The translations under genes and the position numbers were made by a program. Shown here one piece after another: positions 33,801 to 41,755 of a stretch of 64,000 bases of DNA. Every line of letters starts with the position of its first letter. Within the stretch, counting starts at the first letter, position 1. The notes beneath the pieces were generated by a model, which worked only from the letters and a program-made list of their open reading frames with translations, ran no database searches and was not told the DNA's origin. The DNA lies in contig CAYONP010000008.1 of NCBI GenBank assembly GCA_964405335.1, positions 23,778 through 87,777 of the forward strand, in the 5' to 3' direction. The stretch comes from CAYONP01 sp964405335. Its GTDB lineage: Bacteria > Armatimonadota > UBA10988.

Positions 33801-34329
33801 CGAGTCTCTCTTGGCACGATACCCTCACCATGAGCTCGAACAGCGTTTCTGGCGAGAGCCCGTTCCGAGTTGGCACTCGGACCGTTACCGTCGGCTTGGC
33901 GACGCTCGAGTCCCGCGTTTGCGCCGGTTCGCCGAGCAGGCTGCGCCAAAAGGCGCAGCGCCGGAGACGAAGCTCCTCGCGCGACCACTCCAGACGGTCG
34001 CGCTCTTCGGCCGGCAGCGCGAGCACGACCAGGATGTTCGGCACGTGGTGCGCCGGATCGCGTAGGTCGTCGTAGTTCCTCAGCGGTAGCTCGCACGGGA
34101 AGTCGTGACCTGCCAGATCGAGGCCGCTCCTCGCCTTCAACTGGATGCCCAACTTCGGCGATCGTAGGACGGATGCCGGGCTGAGCCGTCCCCGCCCGTG
34201 GACGACCGCGTCGACGCTGTCGCGGTCCTTTCGGAGGACCTCGACGTAGAGCCCCTTGTCTGCCGCCACCGCGTGAAGGTACGCAATGCTCAGCTCCTCC
34301 TTCACATCGGCACTGGACAGCCAGCCCAT
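33787..34329 (-). CDS. DUF4365-domain protein, PD-(D/E)xK nuclease-like
   Basis: A 180-aa protein. An N-terminal helix with Glu (SSADVKEELSIAYLHAVAADKG) is followed by DRDSVDAVVHG and LGIQLKARSG, an E...D...Q-x-K arrangement matching the PD-(D/E)xK fold. Then come LPLRNYDDLRDPAHHVPNILVVLALPAEE and a tryptophan-bearing helix with AFWRSLLG. This order is that of DUF4365, a family found in defence loci and next to restriction-like genes. It lies alone with its overlapping partner at 32610-33800. No strong SD precedes the ATG at 34329. The upstream stretch 34330-34546 holds no gene I can support. Confidence 0.75.
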   Translation of the reverse strand: MGWLSSADVKEELSIAYLHAVAADKGLYVEVLRKDRDSVDAVVHGRGRLSPASVLRSPKLGIQLKARSGLDLAGHDFPCELPLRNYDDLRDPAHHVPNILVVLALPAEERDRLEWSREELRLRRCAFWRSLLGEPAQTRDSSVAKPTVTVRVPTRNGLSPETLFELMVRVSCQERLDDTA

Positions 34330-34546
34330 GGTCGCATTGGTCCAGATCGCTCAGTTCGCGCCAACCGCGCACCTCCTTCCGCACCGCTGCCTAACCACCA
34401 CCGAGTGCGGCAGCGGCCTGTCCCGTCCCATCCTGACCCACCATTGTCCCACCCCACCGACGGAATCTGTCCCGTTATGACCCAACTGCGCCCGCCCCAG
34501 CCGGGCAGTTTCCTTGCCGACAATGGTTGCCAGGAGCGAGTTGGGA

Positions 34547-34906
34547 ATGGATCCAAGACAGCCGGTCTTGATCATCGACCCGGAGTGCAACCGCGGCCAG
34601 CTGCTGGTCCGCCGGTTGCGGCGCGAGGGCTGGGCGGCGTCGGCGGTCAGCTCGTTCGATGAGCTGGGCACCGCCGAGCTGGTCGAGCAGCCGATGGTCT
34701 TGTGTGACCTGGGCCTGATGTGCGGCCCGGCCCACGAGCGCCTGAGCTCGGTAATGGGCCACTTTGCACGAGGCACCGAATATTGGTGCAACGAGTGTGG
34801 TCGCCGAGTCCGGGAAATCGTGTCGGGTCGTGGTCGGCCGGTCTGTTGCGGGGTCGAGATGGCGTCTGGCGCGATCGCCCCGGAAGGCGAAAAGGAGCGC
34901 GAGTGA
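34547..34906 (+). CDS. Receiver-like/desulforedoxin-like fusion, probable ECF partner
   Basis: A 119-aa protein. The N-terminal 60 residues (VLIIDPECNRGQLLVRRLRREGWAASAVSSFDEL) resemble a degenerate receiver without the full acidic pocket. The C-terminal part (WCNECGRRVREIV...RPVCCGVEM, about residues 80-110) matches the desulforedoxin domain with its C-x2-C and adjacent C-C that hold one iron. The gene overlaps the ECF sigma start by one base (TGATG). A redox-sensing regulator or anti-sigma factor is an obvious hypothesis, but no HxxxCxxC ZAS motif is present. The start is ATG 34547; TTG 34514 is an alternative. Confidence 0.65.
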   Translation: MDPRQPVLIIDPECNRGQLLVRRLRREGWAASAVSSFDELGTAELVEQPMVLCDLGLMCGPAHERLSSVMGHFARGTEYWCNECGRRVREIVSGRGRPVCCGVEMASGAIAPEGEKERE

Positions 34907-35523
34907 TGTTGGCCACCGAGTTGACCAGTGTGGAACAGGCGCGCGAGCGGGACAGCTTTGAGGCCCTGGCCGAGCAGTATCGGCCTCATCTCGAGCGGGT
35001 CGCCATGTCGTTGGCGGGCAACGCCGACGATGCGCGTGACCTGGTCCAGGACACGTTGATCCGGGCCTATCGTTACTTCCACAACTTCGAGACGGGCAGC
35101 AACTTCCGGGCCTGGGTGCTGAAGATCCTGCACAACACGCACATCTCGAGCTACCGCCGCCAGAAGCGAACCCAGGGCGATCTGGCCTGGGAAGAGCTGG
35201 TCGAGCGCGGCGAGTCGCAGATTGAGGAGCGCGCCGATGCCGGCGAGCAGCCCGACGAGGCGATGCTCGCCGCGACCACCGACGAAGACGTGCAGAACGC
35301 GCTCGACGACCTGCCCGCGGCGTTCCGCCAGGTGGTCGAGCTGGCCGACCTGCGCGACTACACCTACAGCGAGATCGGCCACAAGCTCAACCTGCCCATC
35401 GGCACGGTCCGCTCGCGCCTCTTCCGCGCGCGGCAGAAGCTGCGCGGCAAGCTGACCGACTACGCCCTGCGCGAGGGCTTCGTCAAGCGACACGAGCTGG
35501 CCGACCTGCGCCCTGCGGCTTAA
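34906..35523 (+). CDS. ECF-type RNA polymerase sigma factor
   Basis: A 205-aa sigma-70 family protein. Region 2 covers about residues 22-95: FEALAEQYRPHLERVAMSLAG, then DDARDLVQDTLIRAYRYF and NFRAWVLKILHNTHISSYRR. Region 4 covers about 135-190: LDDLPAAFRQVVELADLRDYTYSEIGHKLNLPIGTVRSRLFRARQKL. The linker is acidic. It resembles SigR/SigE-like ECF factors. It is coupled to the upstream desulforedoxin-like gene, which may control it. A strong terminator follows the stop. Confidence 0.9.
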   Translation: MLATELTSVEQARERDSFEALAEQYRPHLERVAMSLAGNADDARDLVQDTLIRAYRYFHNFETGSNFRAWVLKILHNTHISSYRRQKRTQGDLAWEELVERGESQIEERADAGEQPDEAMLAATTDEDVQNALDDLPAAFRQVVELADLRDYTYSEIGHKLNLPIGTVRSRLFRARQKLRGKLTDYALREGFVKRHELADLRPAA

Positions 35524-35564
35524 CCCGGAGCGCCACCGGCGCGGTGCCCCTCCCCGCCGCGCCA

Positions 35565-35598
35565 ACGAGCCCGCCGGCCCTGCCGGCGGGCTCGTTTA
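35565..35598. terminator. Bidirectional intrinsic terminator
   Basis: ACGAGCCCGCCGGC-CCT-GCCGGCGGGCTCGT is a perfect 14-bp stem with a 3-nt loop, followed by TTTAT on the plus strand. It lies between the convergent sigma-factor and cyclodeaminase-like genes and covers the stop of the latter at its edge, so it can serve both. Confidence 0.8.
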
Positions 35599-36522
35599 TG
35601 TCGGCCCGCCCGCCTGCCGCCAGACCGACCAGCCAGCGGTCAGATCGAGCCCGGCCAGGCCCGTCTGCACCACCACCGCGCCGGCGTCGCGCAGTGACTC
35701 CAGCCGGCCGGCGGCCAAGTCGGCCAGCGTCGGCCGAGCGACCGGCAGCCCGCCGGCGAACGAGCCCGAGCGCGCCGCCTGCGCCCAGTCGTCGGCGAGC
35801 ACCGGCCGCGAGTCGAGTACCGCCCGATCGACCAGGACGGCCCGCGGATCGCCCTCCACCGCCACCACCGCGCGCAGGCCGGCCAGGCGCTCGAGGGTCA
35901 GGATCGGCACCGGCGACGGCACGGCGACAATCACCGCGTCGGCGCCGGCCAGCGCGGCGTCGATGGTCGCCACCAGCTCCACCGTAGTGGTCAATTCGGC
36001 GCAGGCCGTGGCGAACGCCTCGCGGCGCGCGGCGGTGCGGCTGGTCGCGCGGATGAGGCGCGGCGCCAGCGCCGCGTCGGCGCAGCGGGCGGCGGCCAGG
36101 GCGACGCGGCCCGTGCCGACGATGGCCAGCCGGTCGACGCGCGAGCAGAGTCGTGCGGTCGCCCAGACCGCCGCGGCGCCGGTGCGCAGGTCGGTCAGCG
36201 GCTCGGCGTCGAGCAGCGCGGCCCGGCCGGTGGGCAGGTGGTGCAACGTCAGGGTGGCGCTGCGCCGGCCGAGCGCCCGCGCGCCGGCGGCGTCGACCGT
36301 GCCGAGCTCTTCGATCCGCTTGCGGGCGAGCATGAGCAGCCGGCCGCGCGAGTCGTCGAGTCGGGCCGTCATGTCGAGCACGAACCGGTCGCCGTCGAGG
36401 GTTTCGCGCCGCGGCGGGTTGGTCAGCCGGCCGTCGGCCAGGGCGCGGTAGGCCTGCTCGACCGCGCGCAGGTAGAGCGCCGGCGCGGCGGTGGCAGCAA
36501 GTTGTCGATTGAGGTGTTCCAT
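35596..36522 (-). CDS. Ornithine cyclodeaminase/mu-crystallin family protein
   Basis: A 308-aa NAD(P)-binding protein. LLDAEPLTDLRTGAAAVWATARL near residue 105 is the OCD substrate-site region, and LAIVGTGRVALAAARCADA near 132 the Rossmann GxGxxA. ADAVIVAVPSPVPIL near 190 and an ending ALVVQTGLAGLDL-like stretch (GAVVVQTGLAGLDL) complete the fold. Family members are cyclodeaminases, alanine dehydrogenases or ketimine reductases; which one applies is unclear. It is divergent from the debranching enzyme gene, with a gap of about 60 nt. Confidence 0.8.
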   Translation of the reverse strand: MEHLNRQLAATAAPALYLRAVEQAYRALADGRLTNPPRRETLDGDRFVLDMTARLDDSRGRLLMLARKRIEELGTVDAAGARALGRRSATLTLHHLPTGRAALLDAEPLTDLRTGAAAVWATARLCSRVDRLAIVGTGRVALAAARCADAALAPRLIRATSRTAARREAFATACAELTTTVELVATIDAALAGADAVIVAVPSPVPILTLERLAGLRAVVAVEGDPRAVLVDRAVLDSRPVLADDWAQAARSGSFAGGLPVARPTLADLAAGRLESLRDAGAVVVQTGLAGLDLTAGWSVWRQAGGPT

Positions 36523-36582
36523 CGAGTGGCGAAGTGTGCCATGTCGGTGTTATGGTGGACATGGCGCCGGATGGGGCGACCG

Positions 36583-38466
36583 ATGCGATACCTGCCGGGC
36601 GACGGCTGGCCGCTGGAGACAATCCGACAGCGCGAGTGGATCGAGACCGACGGCCTGGGCAACTACGCCGCCGGGACGATCAGCGGCATCCACACGCGCC
36701 GCTACCATGGCCTGCTAATCGCCGAGCGCGAGCCGGGCGCCGGCCGGCGGCTGCTCTGCGCGAAGATCGAGGTGGCGGTCACCGCCGCCGGCACGCGGCG
36801 CGAGCTGGGCGCCAACCAGTACGTCGACACCATCTCGCCGCAGGGCTATCTCGAGCTGGTCGAGTTCCGGCTCGAGCCGTGGCCGATTTGGACCTGGCGC
36901 GTGGGCGAGCTGGTCTTCGAGCAGCAGGTGGCGATGCTCCGCGGCCGCGCGGCGACGGTGGTCGGCTATCGAGTCGTCGCCGCCCCCGGGCCGGTCGCGC
37001 TCGAGCTGCGGCCGCTGATCGCCGGGCGCGACCATCACGCCGTGGCGGGCGAGAACTGGAGCTTCCGCCGCCAGGCGCTGTGGTGCGGGCGGCGGCTGTC
37101 GCTCGAGCCATATGATCCGCCGTCGCGCGTCTGCCTGCACTTCTCCGACGGGCGGTTCGAGTCCGATGGCTATTGGTACCACGGCTTCCGCTACGACCGC
37201 GAGCGCGAGCGGGGGATCGAGTACGAGGAAGACCTGTTCAACCCCGGCGCCGTCACCGCGCAGCTCGATCCTGGTGGCGAGCTCTATGTCACCGTCGCCG
37301 GCGACGCGATTGACGAGCTCGACCCGGTGAGCGAGCTGGCCACTGAGCGCGAGCGGCGCGCCGGGCTGGGCACCTGGCTGCAGCAGGCCGGCGACGCGTT
37401 CCGCACCGAGCGCGGCGGCCCGACGGTCACCGCCGGCTATCCCTGGTTCGGCCCGCGGCTGCGCGACACGCTGATCGCCGCGCCGGGCCTGACCGTCGGC
37501 TGTGGGAGCGACCCGGCGCCGCTGCTTCAGGCAGTCTGCCGGCAAGTCGAGCTCGGCGCCGGCGAGGCGGCCGAGGGCGATGCGGCGCTCTGGCTCGCCT
37601 GGGCCGTCGACCGGCTCGAGGCGATGGGCCAAGCGATCGATCCGGCGGCGGTCAAGGCGGCCACCGAAGCCCTGGTCCAGCGCCTGCAGCAGGGCGCGCA
37701 GCGGCGCCTGCACCTGCAGCACGACGGCCTGCTGGCCGCCGCCGCGGCCGAGCCGGCGACCTGGATGAATGCCGTCGTCGGCGGCCGGCCGGTGACGCCG
37801 CGTGACGGCAAACCGATCGAGACCAATGCGCTCTGGTATGCCACCCTCAGCCGCCTGGCCGAGCTGACCGGCGACGATCGCGTCGCTCGCCGCGCCGAGC
37901 GCGTGCGGGCGGTCATCCTCGACCGCTTTTGGTCCGACCAGCGCGGCTACCTGGCCGACCGGGTCGATGGCCCCGCCGGCGACGACGGCGCGCTGCGGCC
38001 GAACCAGCTCATCGCCGCGGCACTGCCCGGACTGTTGCCGGACGAGCTCGCCGCGCGGGTGCTCCGTGCGGTCGAGCCGGTGCTGCTCACGCCCTATGGC
38101 CCGCGGACCCTGGCGCCTGGTCACCCCGATTACCGCGGCCGCCACGCCGGCAATCTGCGCGAGCGCGACCTGGCCTATCACAACGGCTCGATCTTCCCCT
38201 GGCTGCTCGGCCCCTGGGCCGACTGCCTCCGCCGCCTGACACCCGATGCGCCGCTCGCCGGTCTACTCACGCCGTTCGAGGAGCACCTGACCGACCACGG
38301 CCTGGGCCAGATCTCCGAACTCTTCTGCGGCGACCCGCCGCACCGGCCGAGCGGCACCATCGCCCACGCCGTCAGCGTGGCCGAGCTGCTGCGCGTCGCG
38401 TGGCACACGCGGCAGGTCGCCCCGACCGAACCGCCAATCTCCGCGGCTCGGGAGCCCGTGACGTGA
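36583..38466 (+). CDS. Glycogen-debranching enzyme (amylo-alpha-1,6-glucosidase-like)
   Basis: A 627-aa protein. The N-terminal GDE_N domain begins REWIETDGLGNYAAGTISGIHTRRYHGLLIA, the hallmark of this family. The C-terminal alpha/alpha barrel (about 270-620) has GYPWFGPRLRDTLIAAPGL, KPIETNALWYATLSRLAELTG, LRPNQLIAAALPG and DLAYHNGSIFPWLLG, with the acidic residues at their usual sites. It hydrolyses alpha-1,6 branch points of glycogen-like glucans in the cytoplasm. I chose ATG 36583 because GGGG lies 6 nt upstream; in-frame ATGs at 36571 and 36541 are possible. It overlaps the nucleotidyltransferase gene (GTGA). Confidence 0.9.
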   Translation: MRYLPGDGWPLETIRQREWIETDGLGNYAAGTISGIHTRRYHGLLIAEREPGAGRRLLCAKIEVAVTAAGTRRELGANQYVDTISPQGYLELVEFRLEPWPIWTWRVGELVFEQQVAMLRGRAATVVGYRVVAAPGPVALELRPLIAGRDHHAVAGENWSFRRQALWCGRRLSLEPYDPPSRVCLHFSDGRFESDGYWYHGFRYDRERERGIEYEEDLFNPGAVTAQLDPGGELYVTVAGDAIDELDPVSELATERERRAGLGTWLQQAGDAFRTERGGPTVTAGYPWFGPRLRDTLIAAPGLTVGCGSDPAPLLQAVCRQVELGAGEAAEGDAALWLAWAVDRLEAMGQAIDPAAVKAATEALVQRLQQGAQRRLHLQHDGLLAAAAAEPATWMNAVVGGRPVTPRDGKPIETNALWYATLSRLAELTGDDRVARRAERVRAVILDRFWSDQRGYLADRVDGPAGDDGALRPNQLIAAALPGLLPDELAARVLRAVEPVLLTPYGPRTLAPGHPDYRGRHAGNLRERDLAYHNGSIFPWLLGPWADCLRRLTPDAPLAGLLTPFEEHLTDHGLGQISELFCGDPPHRPSGTIAHAVSVAELLRVAWHTRQVAPTEPPISAAREPVT

Positions 38467-39809
38467 TTGCCGTCATCCTCGCCGCCGGCGCCGGCCGCCG
38501 CCTCTGGCCCTATGCCGAAACTCAGCCGAAGGCCGCCCTGCCGGTGGCCAACCGGCCGCTGATCCAGTGGCAGCTCGAGGCCCTCGCCGCAGCCGGGGTC
38601 GACGCGCTGCGCGTCGTCGTCGGCCACCTCGAGGGGCAGGTCCGCGCCGCGCTGGTCGATGCCGGCGAGGTGCGCTTCATTCATCAGACCTCGCCGCCCG
38701 GCACGGCCACCGCGCTGCTCGACGGGCTGGCCGGCGACGACACCGACGTGCTGGTGCTCTACGGTGACATCCTGCCGCGGGCCGAGCACCTGACCGACCT
38801 GCTCGCCGTCGCCGAGGGACTGCCCGCCGCGGCGCTGATCTGCCGCCACGACGGCCGGCCCGGCGACTGGCTCGGCGCCACCGCGCGCGACGGCCGCCTG
38901 ACCGGCCTGCTCGGCCACAGCCGCGACGGCGACCACCGCTTCGCCGGCGCCTTCGTCCTGCGGCGGGCGGCGCTGCCATACCTCCGCGCCAATCCCGGCT
39001 GTGGCGTGCGCGTGCCGGTCGGCGGCATGCCGCACCTCGAGGCCGACCTCGAAGAGAGCCTCGGTCTGATGCTCGACCGCGACCTGCCCGTCGGCGCGGC
39101 CGAGGTCGACCCGCTGGTCGATCTCGACAAGCCGTGGCACCTGCTGCAGGCCAACCGCGTCGCCGCCGACTGGCTGTTCGACGGCGGCGAGAGCCGGCTC
39201 GACGGCTGCGAAATCCATCCCGACGCCGATGTCGAGGCGCAGGTGGTGGCCGCGCCAGGCAGCTACATCGGCCCGCGCTGCCGCGTCCGCGGGCGGCTCT
39301 ACCTGTCCGCCGGCGCGCGGCTCGACAACGGCGTGATCTGCGATGGCACGGTGGTGATCGGCCGCAACGTGCGCGCGGCCAACTACTGCCAGCTCGAGCA
39401 GGCGGTGATCGGCCACGGCTGCCGGCTCGACCACGCCGCCGAGGTCGACGGGGTGCTGATGGACGGCTGCTACCTGGTCCACTACATGCACTGGAGCGGG
39501 ATTCTAGGCCGCCACAGCGACCTCGGCGCGGCCACGGTCTGCGGCAGCCTGCGCTTCGACGACGGCGACACGACCCACCACGTCGCCGGCCGGCGCGAGC
39601 AGCCAGCCTACGGCGCCAACGCGGTCTACGTGGGCGATTTCTGCCGCACGGGCGTCGGCGCGGTGCTGATGCCGGGGGTCAAGGTCGGACCCTACAGCGT
39701 GGTCGGCGCGGGCGTGGTGCTCAACGAGGATTTACCCGCGCGCACCCGCCGGCTGGTGCGTCAGGAGTATGACGACCGGCCGTGGGGGCCGGAGAGGTAT
39801 GGTTGGTGA
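38463..39809 (+). CDS. GlmU-like sugar-1-phosphate nucleotidyltransferase with acyltransferase-like beta-helix
   Basis: A 448-aa two-domain protein. The N-terminal nucleotidyltransferase has LAAGAGRRLWPYAETQPKAALPVANRPLI near residue 6 with the G-x-G-x-R-L signature and PKA lysine, and LVLYGDILP near 97. The C-terminal left-handed beta helix (about 240-430) runs through hexapeptides such as VVAAPGSYIGPRCRV, VVIGRNVRAANYCQL and VGAVLMPGVKVGPYSVVGAGVVLN. Likely reaction: NTP plus sugar-1-phosphate to NDP-sugar, with an acyl transfer role for the helix uncertain. It is coupled to the debranching enzyme, so ADP- or UDP-glucose supply is plausible. Confidence 0.8.
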   Translation: MIAVILAAGAGRRLWPYAETQPKAALPVANRPLIQWQLEALAAAGVDALRVVVGHLEGQVRAALVDAGEVRFIHQTSPPGTATALLDGLAGDDTDVLVLYGDILPRAEHLTDLLAVAEGLPAAALICRHDGRPGDWLGATARDGRLTGLLGHSRDGDHRFAGAFVLRRAALPYLRANPGCGVRVPVGGMPHLEADLEESLGLMLDRDLPVGAAEVDPLVDLDKPWHLLQANRVAADWLFDGGESRLDGCEIHPDADVEAQVVAAPGSYIGPRCRVRGRLYLSAGARLDNGVICDGTVVIGRNVRAANYCQLEQAVIGHGCRLDHAAEVDGVLMDGCYLVHYMHWSGILGRHSDLGAATVCGSLRFDDGDTTHHVAGRREQPAYGANAVYVGDFCRTGVGAVLMPGVKVGPYSVVGAGVVLNEDLPARTRRLVRQEYDDRPWGPERYGW

Positions 39810-39879
39810 GGACGCGGCGGCGGACGCGATGGCCGGCGCTCCCGGACCGCCGGCATCTCAGGTCGTGTTGAAATGTGCG

Positions 39880-39972
39880 GTAGGGGCGGGTCTCAGACCC
39901 GCCCGCATGCCGACGAGCCCGCTTCCAGAGCGGATCGACTCTCTGGCGGGCAGGTCTGAGACCTGCCGCTAC
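39880..39972. repeat. GTAG-type REP pair, GGTCT stem (copy 2, inverted relative to copy 1)
   Basis: GTAGGGGCGGGTCTCAGACC at the left and GGGCAGGTCTGAGACCTGCC ending CTAC at the right. It is the reverse complement of the element at 4075-4168 with matching spacer. The stretch 39810-40203 has no gene. A degenerate GCGGGCAGAGCCCGCGTTAC hairpin lies near 40044-40063, ending TTAC instead of CTAC. Confidence 0.8.
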
Positions 39973-40203
39973 CACGAAAGCCATCACGCCAGTCACCGCC
40001 GGCACGTCCAGGTCCACAGCGTGCCCCGGCTGGCGGGATTGATGGCGGGCAGAGCCCGCGTTACAGGCACACGCCGGCCGATCGAGTGGGCTTCGGCAGA
40101 GCGCCTCGAGTTGGCCGAGCGCTATGACGCGCCGATTCGGCACGCGCTCCCCGCCCCAGCGGTGGCCTCCGTCGAGCAGGTCCAGCCGCAGCGGCGCGTG
40201 CTC

Positions 40204-41439
40204 CTAGGCTGACTGCCACAGCACGCTCAGCGGTGCGGCCCACAGGCGCTCGCCGAAGGCCACCGTCTGGCGCCCTGAATGCAGCACCGCCCCGGCGCGG
40301 AAGTCGTCGCCGGTGAGGCTCTGGAGCGAGCGCAAGCCCGCGAAGTCGCCGGGGCCAACGGCCGCCGACGCTTTGATTTCGAGGCCGACGAGGCTCCCGC
40401 CAGGACGCTCCAGCACCAGGTCGACCTCGGCGCCGTCCTCGGCCCGATAGTGGTAGGCCCGCGCGTTCACGTCGGCGGCCGCCAGTAGCTTGTGCACCTC
40501 CATGACAGCGAAGTTCTCGAGCAACGGGCCGGTCCTGCGGTCGGCGGTGGCAGAGCCCGGCTCGCCCACGTCGAGCAGATGCGCCATCAGCCCGGTGTCG
40601 ACGAACAGGCCTTTGGGCGACTTGCGCAGGCGCTTGCCGACATTGCGGTGCCAGGCCGGCAGCTGTAGCACGAGGAATGTCAGCTCCAACAGCTCCAGGT
40701 AGCGTCTGACCGTGGTCCGCTCCATCTCGAGGACGCGGCCCAGGTCGGCGTAGTTAAGCAGGCCCGTGGCGCGGTCGGCGTAGGCCGTCAGCAGACGCGG
40801 CAGCTCGAGAGCGCCGTGGATGTTGGCCAGTTGGCGGACGTCGCGCTCGACCATGGTCTCGAGGTAGGCGCCAAACCACTGCGAGCGGCGCCGGCCGGCA
40901 GGGCGAGCGACCGCCTCCGGGAAGCCGCCGCACAGGGCCAGCCGCAGGTAGTCGTCGCGCAGCAGCTTGGACTCGACCCGAGGGGGCTCGCCGTCGAAGA
41001 GCTGCTCGACCACCTGGTTTGCGGTGCCGTGCAGTTCGGCCTGGGCCAGGGGCCAGAGCGTATGCCGCTCGACCCGCCCGGCCAGCGATTCGGCGATGGT
41101 CGGCAGCAGCATTAAGTCGGCGGAGCCGGTGAGCAGAAACCGGCCGGGGCGACGGTCGCGGTCGACGTTGGCTTTGATGGCGCCGAACAGGCCGGGCGCC
41201 AACTGCACCTCGTCGATCACCGCTCGCTCACCCAGGCCGGCGACGAAGGTCTCAGGGTCGGCCAGGGCGGCGCGGCGCGGCGTCAGGTCGTCGAGGGTGG
41301 TGTAGGTAGCGCGGTAGTCACCGCCGGCGATCTGGCGGACCAGGGTGCTCTTGCCGGCCTGCCGCGGCCCGTGCAGGAGCACAACCGGCGTGTCGGCCAG
41401 GGCCTCGAGCACTCGCGAGGTCACCAGTCTGGCATACAT
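40204..41439 (-). CDS. AAA ATPase with DUF4143 domain
   Basis: A 411-aa protein of the AAA_14/DUF4143 type. VVLLHGPRQAGKSTLVRQIAG near residue 18 is the Walker A, AVIDEVQLAP near 70 the Walker B, and RFLLTGSADLMLLPTIAESLAGRV near 98 sensor 1. The DUF4143 part has GLLNYADLGRVLEMERTTVRRYLELLELTFLV near 235 and a PD-(D/E)xK-like end (EDGAEVDLVLERPGG and GLEIKASA). Such proteins are common in genomic islands; function is unproved. The ATG is at 41439 (MYARLVTSRVLEAL). Confidence 0.85.
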   Translation of the reverse strand: MYARLVTSRVLEALADTPVVLLHGPRQAGKSTLVRQIAGGDYRATYTTLDDLTPRRAALADPETFVAGLGERAVIDEVQLAPGLFGAIKANVDRDRRPGRFLLTGSADLMLLPTIAESLAGRVERHTLWPLAQAELHGTANQVVEQLFDGEPPRVESKLLRDDYLRLALCGGFPEAVARPAGRRRSQWFGAYLETMVERDVRQLANIHGALELPRLLTAYADRATGLLNYADLGRVLEMERTTVRRYLELLELTFLVLQLPAWHRNVGKRLRKSPKGLFVDTGLMAHLLDVGEPGSATADRRTGPLLENFAVMEVHKLLAAADVNARAYHYRAEDGAEVDLVLERPGGSLVGLEIKASAAVGPGDFAGLRSLQSLTGDDFRAGAVLHSGRQTVAFGERLWAAPLSVLWQSA

Positions 41440-41755
41440 AATCTGGATCAACGCACAGACCTGCCCGAATGTCAACCTGGAGCTGCCCGGAATCCGAGCA
41501 GTAGCTGCACGATCTGCAGTGACCTGGACCGCCCTGCCAACTGCGCACTCGGCGGCGCAGTGAGCGCTGCGGCCAGGATCGTGCCGCTGGCAGCCGGGCC
41601 ATCCGGGTCGTGCGCCGGCGGTGGCGCTCAGCCAGGATTCCCCGCCCCGCCCGCACCGGCTGGTCCGGCAGGAGTCGAGCCATCGGCCGTGCGTGCCGGC
41701 GAGGTACGGTTGGTGAGGACGGTTCGGCCCGGCTCGGCGTGGCCGGCACGCCTCC
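41440..41755. other. Gene-free stretch with a fragment related to the GT87 3' end
   Basis: No credible gene in this 316-nt interval. Bases about 41639-41719 match about 45480-45560, inside the 3' end of the mannosyltransferase-like gene (words CCCCGCCCCGCCCGCAC and GCCATCGGCCG shared). This may be the remnant of a deleted paralogue. Confidence 0.5.

Noticed and set aside
34330..34546. Small gene between the DUF4365 gene and the desulforedoxin-like gene
   Set aside because: No frame with a start, SD and plausible composition; only a weak GC-rich hairpin near 34487-34512.
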